From the NCBI GenBank assembly GCA_963576475.1, contig OY754964.1:6376149-6440148 (forward strand): a DNA stretch of 64,000 nucleotides. Reading direction: 5' to 3'. Numbering within the stretch: position 1 is the first letter of the stretch; each line of letters starts with the position of its first letter. The DNA comes from Molanna angustata. Taxonomy: Eukaryota; Arthropoda; Insecta; Trichoptera; Molannidae. Below, in pieces: positions 21,801 to 29,700 of this stretch. The notes beneath the pieces were generated by a model. It was not told where the DNA came from and ran no database searches. It was given only the letters and a program-made list of their open reading frames with translations. The position numbers and the translations under genes were made by a program.

Positions 21801-24800
21801 AAATTTATCACTGAGAGGTAATTAGAAGGCATTGCAATAAAAAAAACGGTGCCACTATTTTTATGACCGGAATTGGCGGGAAAAGCGTTTTCCCGCCAAA
21901 AAGTGTCTATTTACACGACAAATTTTCTGACGTCGTCTATGTTTTTAGGTCATTTATAACCATAGAAAGCGCAGATAAGTCAAAATACAAAAATATTTAC
22001 CTTTGTCATTTTTTTCAATGGTCATAAATGCATCATGGAAACCAACTTGAAGAAAAAATGAATAATAATATCATCTTATTACATTTACTTAATTTCATTA
22101 ATCATTTTTTCATCGAGATCTACAATTATAACAAAGTATAAACAAAGGTAAATATTTTTACAACTTGATTTATCTGCGTTTTCTGTGGTTATTTTTGGTT
22201 TTCGTCTATGGTTGAGTCGTGTAAATAGTCGTAGCCATAAAAAAAATGTGATTATGACATATTAATATTGGTTACAATAATAATGTCTCACTCGAGCTGT
22301 GAGTGATTTAATAAGGAATTTGTAAAAGACTTACTGCTAAATTTCCGCACATATAATTAATTAAAAGGGTTGTGGCCTCCATTGTCCCTTGCACTTCCCA
22401 CTGTTGACCTTTCACCATAACAAGAGTGGCGTGAAGCTTTGGTCTGGTACGCAGCATTACCTAACAATATGAAAAAAAAAAATTAAACAAAAATATATGT
22501 TGTAGTTCAGTTAGATTGGTTGATATATGTAGATGTATAAAATGTATCCAAGACTCAAACCTTAAGCTGAATCAGTTTGGGTCATGGCAGACAGATTACA
22601 ACAGCGTAGAGTGGATAGTAACAGCTGGATAGATAGTTAAATGTGGAGGCTTCATCGTTGTAGAAATCCATAATATATTATGATTATGAATTTTAAATTA
22701 AACACATTGGTGTGCTTTATTCCACTTTTATTTAAATAAAATGTTAAATTGAAAATGTTAAAAAAATATACAAAAAATAAAAAAAAATTGTTTCCAAAAT
22801 ATAATAGGAACTTATTTAAAATTTATTTAAGAGTGGTTATTTCCAAGCAATACGAAATATGTTCATTATATACATAAACACATCTTTCAAGATATGCTTT
22901 ATTTGGAAACTCAACATGGAGATAGTATTAATTATAGTATTCTATTATTATTATTAATAATTCAAATAATAATAAATATGTATATTAATATCTAGCGTTT
23001 CCTAAACACCGGGTTGTCGCTTGCCCCACTACTTTCAAATTGACTCCTCCCACATCTTTAGTTTAGGTTAAGTCTATATTTTCATTTTTAATTTAGTACG
23101 TAAGTCATCCTGAAGATGAGAACATTGTTCTCGAAACCGGTCGACAGTTATTTGTGCTCATAAGTGGTGTATACTAAGTTATTATTTAAATTATAAAATA
23201 ACAATCTTTATCATCTATTTACCTGTACATTATATTTTTCTTGAATTTGGACAACGTATGGAGATGAGGCGTCAGGAAGGGCATGCGAAGAACTCATTAT
23301 AGGCAACTCAAAACTGAAGATCAATGGAGTCAGGGCCTGAAAAAAAATGTTTTTTACAAATTATATTATTAATAACACAATACGCAACAGCCCCCGTAGA
23401 CAATGTGTCATTTAGATCAAGAAAAGAAACAAGAAAAGATCACTCAATGTATGAGATCACTCTTGTTTCTTTTCTTGAGCTAAATTACACATTGTCTAAG
23501 GGAGCTAATGTGTAAAAATCAGGGCTGTGGAATTTAATTCATAGAATTTCAACATGGAATCAGAAGATTAATATTTCCTTTATAGAATCATGTAATGGTA
23601 TGTTGTCTAAAATAGTTTATCTGACGAAAATAATTGAAATCGGAGTTGACTTGAGTTGAAATGTTATGTTAGGTTTGATTGGAGTAGGATGATAAAATTT
23701 AAAATGACACAGCTGACAGCTATGCTAAAAATAATACTGTATAGTAATTTAATATTAATCTTTAGAAAAAAAGTCTCGACCAACTTTAATTGTAAAAATG
23801 TTTCAATAAATGAATACTTCGACCTTCGAGTCTCAGTTGGTTAGATATCTAATACCTGACCCAAGGGTTCCGGGTTCGATTCCCGATGGAAACACAGTTT
23901 TTAATTGTGTTTTCAGTCTGGATCTGTGAGATAACTAATATCATAAGTTAGCAGAGTGTGGCAATTTGTTATTGGGTGCGTATTAAATTATTTTTTCATA
24001 TAGTACCTGTTAGTTGACCGAGAAACAATTGCATAATAAAATATGCAAATTTATTGGAGCTATAGGTATACATGAATGCATTTATCTATGAAACAACAAA
24101 GCCTATCAACATGAAAGGTTCTATGTATTTATGGTTTTTGAATGAAAAAGAAATATGTAAATTTTCTATTGTAAATCAGTAAAATTGGTTATACTTTACA
24201 AACAAAATATCCATTATCATAAATATATTGGCAGACGAATAAAGAATTATAATATGTGATTAGAATGTAAAATACCCTAACTCTGGATCTGGCTTTTTCA
24301 ACATTCTCCATATCTCCAGCAATTGACACTTGGTTACTTTTCTCCATTGGGTTAGAACGGTTGGAGTCGGGAAAGTGAATGTGACATCCTGTTTCTTCCA
24401 TCACTTTCTTGATTGTCAATCCGCCCTGGAAATATATAAAAATTGATGATAACTACCTACAGTAGACAGTACTGCTCTATTAAGATATTGTTAAAAAAAT
24501 AGTTAATTTTTTCCAAAATAAACTCGAAAGCTTATTTGTACCCCACAATTGAGGCTTTTATTTGAAAACGAAAAGTGTATTACATACCATATCTTTTGTA
24601 ATTATTTTGATATTTTTAATATATTTTTCTAAAGTGGAGGTTCATTATTATGAATTTAAATTTATTTATAAGAATAAAAAAAATGGTTTTAATTCACGAG
24701 TACTTATAATAAATTAAACTATATTGTACAATTATAGTTTCTTAAGATGTAAGCTGTGTCTAACAAATGAGTTTAGGCTTTTTACATGTTCATACTCGTG

Positions 24801-27800
24801 GAATAAAAGTGTTATTTATTTTTTTATATCTTTCTTATACATTTAATGGGTATAGTTATGTAAATACCTTTCCGATAATGTGTGAATGATCCGTGTAGCT
24901 TACATCCAGTTTCATTGTAACTCTATTACACTAAAACAAACAAATAAAGGATGTAAAAAATATAATTACATATTTGAAAACACAACACACAAAAAGCGAT
25001 AAAAAGTGGTGCACACAAAATTAACAAAACATTATAGATGCAATAAAATCATGCACGGAAAATTGCAAAACATGTATCGAAAAATGTTTAGATGTGCCTC
25101 TACCCATGTTTATTACAAAAACAGAATGATAAACAGGAAATAAAAGAAAATAGGGTAAAATTACAATGACATATTAAGTGGGTGGAGATTGAATATCACA
25201 CGGATTAAATAAAGTGTAAAATTTGAGAGAAACAATTATTGGGATAGTTAATATACAACTTTATTTTTTTATTGAACAGTCTATGAAATTAATTCATATG
25301 TTTAGAATAGAAAAAAAAACATGTAAAAAATTATCATTAAAAAATGTGCGATAGAAAAATGATATAATATTGTGAAGAATTTTTATTAATCTCAGCTGAA
25401 AATTATTTTTGTGATTATGAATTCAAACACCAATATATTTAGTAAACACAATAAATTGCTTAAATATAAATAAAATTCCAATAAAAATGTATGTAAAATA
25501 ATAAAAGTAAGCAGATTAGAGGAGAAAAACCAGGCAAAAACACATGCATTTAAATACATTAATAAGAAGTAACCTTTGTTTACTCGATAGAGAACATAGT
25601 CCTGCAAAATCAAAATAATTATTAAGAGTAGAAAATATTTCTTATATTCAACATAATAATTGATAAGTGCAATAGTTTTATTAGCTTACCCTCGTATCCA
25701 ATATATGCATGATCCTTTCTCTAGCTGTTTTTACATTTTCAACTCTTCCAGCTACTCTTACGTGTGGATCTGAAATAAAATGATTTATTGTTAATATTCC
25801 TCCAGTAAATTAAAATTAAAATATTGTGATAAAAGTTATACAATACCCAGTAAAATTTTAAAAAGTTCATTTTTCACAATTATATGCACCTTCTCTAGAA
25901 CATTTTTATATTGTAAATCCTCATTTACTACACTTTTTGAATTAAATTTAAAAAAATTCATGACTGTAAATATTTTTTTGAATTAATAATACAACAATGA
26001 CTTGAAATATATACGCATAAAATCACATACTCGAGAAATAAAAACTTTGGTGTACAAAATATTACTGGTTCTGTTTCAACTAATGGCGCCAGAATTGAGC
26101 TTACGTCACTGCCGTTTGATCAACGTATCATAGAATTTGAACAAAATGTTGCCAGTAAATGAATTACAATTATATTTAAAAGTACTTACTTTCTATGTTC
26201 GTAATCAATTTTTGGGTAAAATTTTCAAGATAATTACATTTTGATAAAAGAAAAAATGTTTTAATAATTATTCGTAAAAGTAAAAAGAATTATTAAATAT
26301 CATCCGTCATAATAAATTGATGGAGGCGCGGAAAATCATTTTCATGTAATTATTCCGTAAAAAATGTAAATTATACCTTTTTTAGATTTAGCTCCAATTT
26401 TCAATCGGGTTGGCCAATTTACGACAGTTGAAGTTTCGTCCATTACCTTAAATAAAGTTAACATTAAAAAATATATAGGCACATAATATATATGTAATTT
26501 CAAAAATAATTCTTTGTCTTTGACTGATATTGACAAATGAATAATAAAATATAATAAGCATGTTTATCGATTACGGTGAGATAAGTAATTGTCAATAACA
26601 AATTTGTTCTGGATTTATTTTACTAATGAAAAATCAATGAATAAAATACGGAGTAATAAAAAGTAATAAAATAATATTAGAGAAAAAAATAATCACCTAA
26701 AAAAAATAATAAAAATAATATTATAATAACATAAATACCTTTTGGAAAAAAATAGATGCCGATTCATCTTCGCTTACTCCTTCTGAAAATTTGAATTTCA
26801 ATCATTTTACTAGATATTATTTAAGTAATAATTAATTAGTTATTCTGAGATTAATTCATCCACACACTGTATTGAAAATAAATAAAACCAAAAATAAATT
26901 ATTTAGGTACATATATAGGAACTTATTTATTTCACTCAACTTTAAAAAATAAATGGAAACAATACGCGATGTTTTAAATTCATTTATTTAAAGACATTTC
27001 ATTCAAAATTGAATGGTAGGTACATGAAAAATACAAACAATACGCGAACTTAAATCATGTACAGGTTAGTTTTTTAAATAAATTAGACTTTCGATTGTTT
27101 TCAAGCAAAAATATTTTTCTATGCATTCTAATAAGTTTGTGAAGACGAGTAAAAATGGGGTACAGTATTATCTAGAAGCTCAATATGAAAGTAAAGTGCC
27201 TATTTATTCTTACATAAGAAATTTACGAGAAAATCAATAAAGAATACTTATTTAATTTATTTACCTGTTAACATCGCTTCTAATTTTCTTCTATCTACTC
27301 TAAATCGTTCTTGAACTACTTCGTCGGCGGCGATATTCAATATCAAAGCAACTTTTTGTAATTCCTCGGCGGATCCCATTGCTGAATTCATAGATCCACC
27401 GGTGCCAGAGTCTGAAACCTACGAGGAAGAAGAATAATCAGACAATGATTAATATGAACACATATATAATTCCACAATTTATTTTATTTTTCTCCCGACG
27501 ACCGTTTCGGCTTATAAGGCCATAATCAACAGTAGACCAGTTGATTATGGCCTTATAAGCCGAAACGGTCGTCGGGAGAAAAATAAAATAAATTGTGGAA
27601 TTATATATGTGTTCATATTAATCATTGTCATAATGGAATTCTACAAATTAGAAGCCGTCACAATCGAAAGATTGAAAAGTGGGTAAGAATAATCAGATTT
27701 AAATTTAATTAAGAGTATATACAAAATCTTGGGTACGTATATAAATCGTTCCAAAAGTATCGGAAATATTCTATTCTTTCGGCAACAAAAATAGCATTCA

Positions 27801-29358
27801 TAAATTGCTCTCAAAAAGATTGGATAAACTGCGGTATATTTATTATATTAAATTAATGGAATAAGGATGTTAACGAAACATTGAATCGAGACATTTTATA
27901 GGTGTTATATATTATATAAATAATGAGTGCGATATTAAATAATGATAAAATTCATATTACTATGATTTATATTCATATTACTATTAAAATTTAAAAATTT
28001 TAAATAATTTAAATTTTAAATTTTTTTTTTTTTAAATTTTAAATAATTTTCCTTTTTTGGCATATAAATAAATCTTTCAAAGACACATTTAAAAGCCCTT
28101 GTATACTTTGGGCACACGTATTTACACAAATATGCACACTAAATTATTTTCTAATGTATGAAACACGAAAAAATATTGTATATCATCAAATCTGTGATAT
28201 ACAACATATTTCGAGAAGAAAAGGAAAAGTATAAGAGTTTGTTTTTAAACAGTAAGAAATTTAATTAAAATAGAAAAAATCTCAGCCTGTAGATTCTCAT
28301 ATTGTCTTTCGATCGAACTAAAAATCTATTTCAAAGGCCTTGTAGTTTTTTTAGTTACATATGTACAATGAAAAAATGGGTTTTACTAAAACTAATTTTA
28401 CACGAAAAGTATTAAACAAATTCAAATTTCAAAAAAACTCATGCGATAGAAGACGTATCATCAGACGTATCTTTTGAGGGTTCTGGGGAAAAGATTTTCA
28501 ATATTTACTATTTAGCCTACTATAGACAAGTAAACTTTTGTAAACCTATTGTACTTAAACTTTTTATTGTAAAATGTATCCACTTTTCATTACTACACAT
28601 ACATGAGTTGGAATAATATTTAAGTATTGTATTTATATACTTAGTAATTATTGAAGTTGTCATCATATGTTTGTTTACAATCATGATAGTAAGTTAGTAA
28701 AAAATATTTTTAAATAAAATATATGCTGCAAAGAAAAATTTGTGAAATATACTTTGAAAATTAAATATAATATTAATTTGGAAAGCAAAATTACTTTTTT
28801 TATACAAAAATATTTGTGGTATGTGTAAGTACATAGTTTTGGTTAAGAAAATATGCATTCAAAAATTATAATTTGTTTCCCCAAATAAATGGAAAATTTT
28901 ATTCAAACTAATTATTGTTGCAAAGCATATAATTTATATTTTTCGATTCATTAATGTGTTTTAGTAAAATTGCGTGTTTTCAATCATCGTTCATTATTAT
29001 TATTTCAATTAGTCAATATCCATCCATCCATAGTCAATATGACTTGTGTTCAAGACTTAAAAAGAATGCAGAAATAAATAAAATGATCAAATTAATGATC
29101 AATTTATTAATTGAGTTGAAACAAAATAATATTTTGATTTCGAACTTATACGATATAAAAGCCGTTAGAAGAAAATAAAATAAACATAGTTTGAAATGAT
29201 TGTCGACGATGGACATTGCAATAACACAATTTTTTTCAAGGCAAATAAAAATAAATATATTCATAAATAAATCATACCTCGCTCATGTTGTCACGGTCCC
29301 CATTATTCCTAAATTCTGAAAGCTGTGGCTTCAGGCTCAAGAATGTGCTGAACGCCAT
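12783..29358 (-). CDS. BicC: Bicaudal-C: KH-domain and SAM-domain RNA-binding protein, 20 exons
   Basis: By family knowledge BicC binds target mRNAs in the cytoplasm, recruits deadenylation machinery and polymerises through its SAM domain; it acts in oogenesis and axis patterning in flies. Twenty exons join in frame to 912 residues, close to Drosophila BicC. Domain order: acidic and serine-rich N-terminus; first KH with FFQKVMDETSTVVNWPTRLK and IGAKSKKDPHVRVAG (about 88-140); second KH with HSHIIGKGG and EETGCHIHFPDSNRS (about 146-215); KH-like modules; a further KH with QVVIGRAASQLKVIM and QIMFPDASDPNIP (about 300-375); long proline/serine/asparagine-rich disordered region (about 430-830); C-terminal SAM domain with LEKYIQMFRSNEVDLATF and VTAFGARKKMLLAI (about 837-895). 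Start ATG at 29358 precedes MAFSTFLSLKPQLSEF. Stop TAA at 12783-12785. Identity is very secure. Confidence 0.96.
13118..13237 (-). CDS. BicC: BicC exon 19 (core of SAM)
   Basis: 120 nt, acceptor GTTACAG|AAATGT, donor ATCAG|GTACAA, encoding QMFRSNEVDLATFSSLTDGD and GVTAFGARKKMLLAI, typical of the BicC polymerising SAM fold. Confidence 0.95.
13566..13752 (-). CDS. BicC: BicC exon 18 (linker and start of SAM)
   Basis: 187 nt, acceptor AATTTCAG|AACAAC, donor ATTC|GTATGT. Linker followed by CHFHQLSQLLQEKGLEKYI, the first helices of the SAM domain. Confidence 0.93.
13911..14030 (-). CDS. BicC: BicC exon 17
   Basis: 120 nt, acceptor GTTTTCAG|GCAATG, donor CATGCG|GTAAAG. AMKEPCAGESYRIPNSRWAG is a short conserved-looking motif before the SAM linker. 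Confidence 0.9.
14506..14642 (-). CDS. BicC: BicC exon 16
   Basis: 137 nt, acceptor TTTACAG|ATTTGT, donor AATAAA|GTAAGC, encoding DLLNILSEMTDGDRRAPGYE and a charged helix ending KMKMQANK. Confidence 0.9.
14700..15590 (+). pseudogene. Degraded LINE with RNase H domain, in BicC intron 15
   Basis: Translating forward with one frame change gives GLIWCTDGSK (first Asp of RNase HI), then an open stretch 14866-15294 with FPAEVYAI (Glu), YILLDSQALES (Asp) and HLVWVSGHNGIDRNDRADKL (His/Asp), the RNase H pattern of I/R1/jockey-type LINEs. It continues with stop-interrupted sequence carrying a cysteine motif and LMESRHRHLG at 15395-15580. It is opposite in strand to BicC. Dead copy; exact clade not determined. 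Confidence 0.75.
15591..16555 (+). pseudogene. LINE 3' terminal fragment with A-rich tail
   Basis: 15756-16094 encodes RLRFGHVRLDSHLF, then ECGWDEEMPDHILFGCP, a Cys-Cys-His-Cys knuckle typical of the C-terminus of R1/jockey-type ORF2. The 3' UTR has a near-tandem block GTTGAATTTATATAACCATG repeated at about 16280, 16313 and 16410, and ends in AATAAATAAAAATAAAAT-like tail. It may belong with the RNase H piece before it or be a second, nested copy. Confidence 0.7.
16913..17038 (-). CDS. BicC: BicC exon 15
   Basis: 126 nt, acceptor TTCATAG|GTGGTG, donor AATG|GTAATC. Gly/Ser/Pro-rich, with VSPISKGHSPTPSPTVPTT. A LINE fragment fills the following intron. Confidence 0.87.
17283..17385 (-). CDS. 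BicC: BicC exon 14
   Basis: 103 nt, acceptor GATTTCAG|AACTCA, donor ATCAG|GTACAT. Serine-rich (NSLGHLLNVSSQASSGYHSN). It begins and ends in phases that fit exons 13 and 15. Confidence 0.87.
17785..17827 (-). ncRNA. Hammerhead ribozyme motif, minus strand (BicC sense)
   Basis: Mirror of the plus-strand motif: minus-strand CTGACGA at 17820-17814, stem II GTGC/GCAC, GAAAC at about 17801-17797, stem III loop GC, triplet GTC ending at 17792, stem I from AATTATT with GATAAT. It would be present in BicC pre-mRNA, within intron 13. Confidence 0.6.
17824..17866 (+). ncRNA. Hammerhead ribozyme motif, plus strand
   Basis: Core CTGACGA at 17831-17837; stem II GTGC/GCAC (17839-17842, 17846-17849) with CTT loop; GAAA at 17850-17853; minimal stem III A-C/G-T with AC loop; cleavage triplet GTC ending at 17859. 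Stem I pairs ATTATT (17825-17830) with GATAAT (17860-17865), one G-U included. One extra U lies between the core and stem II. The very short stem III is the form reported for Penelope-like elements, thought to act as dimers. Activity not shown. Confidence 0.65.
17966..18260 (+). repeat. tRNA-derived SINE, family F
   Basis: Head resembles a tRNA: GGTGATAGCCCAGCGGTAAT (A-box region) and GGTTCGAATCC (B box, about 18019-18029), followed by a non-tRNA body with TCTGGTTCCCCTTTCTAAGG and an A-rich end near 18250. In BicC intron 13, next to the twin-hammerhead foldback. Not a working tRNA gene: the anticodon arm is poor and there is a long body. Confidence 0.65.
18421..18560 (-). CDS. BicC: BicC exon 13
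   Basis: 140 nt, acceptor GTATTCAG|GTCTGA, donor CAACCT|GTAAGT. Low-complexity Met/Gln/Ser-rich segment (LSNMMSQGSNSSGMVNHMQP). Assigned by phase and composition. Confidence 0.87.
18561..19509. other. BicC intron 12
   Basis: Holds a scrap of MITE family D at 18611-18660 (GCGCTCTGCGTACCCGGAAG). The remainder is unrecognised; small ORFs at 19066-19447 show no family features. Confidence 0.5.
19510..19989 (-). CDS. BicC: BicC exon 12 (disordered Pro/Ser/Asn-rich region)
   Basis: 480 nt, acceptor TTTGAAG|ATGACA, donor TGGG|GTAAGT. It starts DIYEARRHLLNLQEATVVA, ending the folded part, then runs into proline-, serine- and asparagine-rich sequence with many SP motifs and no repeats long enough to suggest slippage. 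Confidence 0.92.
20115..20283 (-). CDS. BicC: BicC exon 11
   Basis: 169 nt, acceptor TTTTCAG|GGAAGC, donor GCCA|GTAAGT, encoding GSLPLVIMFDLPEEIRE, then a KH-like strand-helix unit with INIRQKPKLCALSVIIKG. Confidence 0.93.
20498..20657 (+). mobile_element. Short 5'-truncated retroelement with (AAT)n tail
   Basis: About 160 bp ending in CCTCC(AAT)n and bounded by an identical 12-bp target duplication TGTGTTCACAAT (20486-20497 and 20658-20669). Less AT-rich than its surroundings. Looks like the 3' end of a LINE or a SINE; family unknown. In BicC intron 10. Confidence 0.75.
21043..21261 (-). CDS. BicC: BicC exon 10 (third KH)
   Basis: 219 nt, acceptor TTTCCAG|CAACAG, donor CTCATT|GTAAGT. It holds HHQVVIGRAASQLKVIMSN and TQIMFPDASDPNIPMLKKS. 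The GXXG position reads GRAA, so the last glycine is missing. Confidence 0.93.
21850..22250. mobile_element. Foldback element of about 400 bp
   Basis: Arms pair: GTCTATTTACACGAC near 21905 with GTCGTGTAAATAGTC near 22217; CATAGAAAGCGCAGATAAGT with ATTTATCTGCGTTTTCTGTG; and CAAAAATATTTACCTTTG with CAAAGGTAAATATTTTTAC. In BicC intron 9. Non-autonomous DNA element by inference. Confidence 0.65.
22335..22460 (-). CDS. BicC: BicC exon 9
   Basis: 126 nt, acceptor TTGTTAG|GTAATG, donor TTAGCA|GTAAGT, encoding VMLRTRPKLHATLVMVKGQQ and ATTLLINYMCGNLA, the second half of the KH-like module. Confidence 0.92.
23100..23155 (+). ncRNA. Canonical Penelope-type hammerhead ribozyme motif
   Basis: CTGAAGA at 23110-23116 matches CUGANGA exactly. 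Stem II is a perfect 6-bp GAGAAC/GTTCTC (23118-23123, 23127-23132) with ATT loop. GAAA at 23133-23136 is followed by stem III A-C/G-T with CG loop and the GTC triplet ending at 23142. Stem I is weak: two pairs (UC/GA), a 2x2 internal loop, then three more. Antisense to BicC, in intron 8. Confidence 0.65.
23223..23336 (-). CDS. BicC: BicC exon 8
   Basis: 114 nt, acceptor TTTTTTCAG|GCCCTG, donor GTACAG|GTAAAT, encoding LTPLIFSFELPIM and YVVQIQEKYNVQ. This begins the KH-like module after KH2. A foldback element sits about 50 bp upstream of the acceptor. Confidence 0.92.
23388..23506. mobile_element. Foldback MITE, family G, copy 1
   Basis: CAGCCCCCGTAGACAATGTG at 23388 pairs with CACATTGTCTAAGGGAGCT ending about 23506; inner arms GATCAAGAAAAGAAACAAG and CTTGTTTCTTTTCTTGAGC also pair. 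The same CAGCCCCCNTAGACAA terminus is seen at 55268-55417. It lies about 50 bp upstream of BicC exon 8. Confidence 0.7.
23822..23990 (+). repeat. tRNA-headed SINE, family E
   Basis: CGAGTCTCAGTTGGTTAG (A-box-like) and GGGTTCGATTCC (B box, about 23872-23883), then a body with AACACAGTTTTTAATTG. Matching heads in reverse at 7270-7345 and 59410-59520. In BicC intron 7. Confidence 0.65.
24276..24425 (-). CDS. BicC: BicC exon 7
   Basis: 150 nt, acceptor TTTCCAG|GGCGGA, donor GTTAGG|GTATTT. It completes the GKGG loop and encodes IKKVMEETGCHIHFPDSNRS and KSNQVSIAGDMENVEKAR of KH2. Confidence 0.94.
24868..24930 (-). CDS. BicC: BicC exon 6
   Basis: 63 nt, acceptor GTTTTAG|TGTAAT, donor GGAAAG|GTATTT, encoding NRVTMKLDVSYTDHSHIIGK. 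It supplies the first half of the KH2 GXXG loop, which is split by the intron. Confidence 0.92.
25574..25601 (-). other. Exon-like segment in BicC intron 5
   Basis: 28 nt bounded by a good acceptor (GATTTTGCAG) and donor (AAAG|GTTACT), open in one frame (DYVLYRVNK). Including it would shift the BicC frame, so it is left out of the model. Could be a cryptic or poison exon, or chance. Confidence 0.2.
25690..25769 (-). CDS. BicC: BicC exon 5
   Basis: 80 nt, acceptor ATTTCAG|ATCCAC, donor ACGAGG|GTAAGC, encoding DPHVRVAGRVENVKTARERI and ending ILDTR, the C-terminal helix of KH1. Confidence 0.93.
26377..26446 (-). CDS. BicC: BicC exon 4
   Basis: 70 nt, acceptor TTTAAG|GTAATG, donor AAAAAG|GTATAA, encoding VMDETSTVVNWPTRLKIGAK. 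This is the KH1 core and is nearly the same as vertebrate BICC1 by memory of the family. Confidence 0.93.
26739..26782 (-). CDS. BicC: BicC exon 3
   Basis: 44 nt micro-exon, acceptor ATTTTCAG|AAGGAG, donor CAAAAG|GTATTT, encoding EGVSEDESASIFFQK at the start of KH1. Confidence 0.9.
27265..27418 (-). CDS. BicC: BicC exon 2
   Basis: 154 nt, acceptor CTCGTAG|GTTTCAG, donor ACAG|GTAAAT. It encodes SDSGTGGSMNS and ERFRVDRRKLEAMLT, the conserved lead-in to KH1. A foldback element begins 23 bp upstream of the acceptor. Confidence 0.93.
27441..27629. mobile_element. Foldback element with degenerate hammerhead core, family H
   Basis: Arms 27441-27530 and 27540-27629 are perfect inverted repeats with a 9-bp loop. 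Each carries GGCCTTATAAGCCGAAACGG and TCGTCGGGAG: stem II, GAAAC and GUC of a hammerhead, but the core reads TTGATTA in place of CUGANGA. The right side extends to about 27676 with AGAAGCCGTCACAATCG. The left arm starts 23 bp from the BicC exon 2 acceptor. A second copy, split by insertions, is at 35884-37975. Confidence 0.7.
27680..29277. other. Rest of BicC intron 1
   Basis: Contains repeat C in reverse (28097-28510) and an AT palindrome built of AAATTTTAAATAATTT-type words at 27980-28050. The rest is AT-rich and unrecognised. Confidence 0.5.
28097..28510 (-). repeat. Dispersed repeat C, copy 1
   Basis: On the minus strand it reads CCAGAACCCTCAAAAGATAC, then further down GTATGAAACACG-type sequence in complement. 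Same blocks at 39230-39760 and 48356-48790 on plus. About 400-500 bp, class unknown. Confidence 0.6.
29278..29358 (-). CDS. BicC: BicC exon 1
   Basis: 27 codons, MAFSTFLSLKPQLSEF onward, ending NMSE with donor GAG|GTATGA, phase 0. The ATG is the first in this frame after upstream stops. Confidence 0.85.
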
Positions 29359-29700
29359 TGTGACTATCGAAATTAACTATTTCGTTTTAGTTCAGAGATA
29401 ACATCAACGGACTCAAAAATTAAAAACTTTATTTTGAAGCGTCGAGACGCCAGTCATGTCGATTATACGTTTCGCGAATTCACTGTAAGTACTCTTCTTT
29501 TTTATTTTGTGTTGGCAAAACAATCGATTGTGTTTTATGAAATAAAATTAATGAATTTTTATTTGTCAAAAAAAAAACCTTTTTCGCGAGTCGTTTGGTA
29601 ATGTGCCTTTCTTCGAGCCAGCGAAGATATGGACACTACCCGCGGAGTTATCGATCAGAACTGAGGAACTGACATGAAAAAATATCAAATTTGACAAATG
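29359..29700. promoter_or_regulatory. BicC 5' region
   Basis: Less AT-rich than its surroundings, with CGTCGAGACGCC- and TTTCGCGAG-type CpG words, as expected for the start of a gene. No firm TATA box. The start of transcription is not resolved. Confidence 0.35.
29456..29484 (+). CDS. Possible first coding exon of a divergent gene
   Basis: ATG at 29456 opens MSIIRFANS and stops at a strong donor (CACT|GTAAGT), only 97 bp from the BicC start on the other strand. The short basic/hydrophobic start would suit a mitochondrial leader. A candidate acceptor at 30130 (GATATTCAG) continues for only 17 codons. The same GTAAGT read on the minus strand is an acceptor (ACTTACAG), which could instead bound a BicC 5' UTR exon. 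Very uncertain. Confidence 0.2.

Noticed and set aside
27980..28050. AT-rich palindrome (AAATTTTAAATAATTT type) as a foldback element
   Set aside because: Low-complexity A/T words pair with each other by chance; no unique arm sequence.
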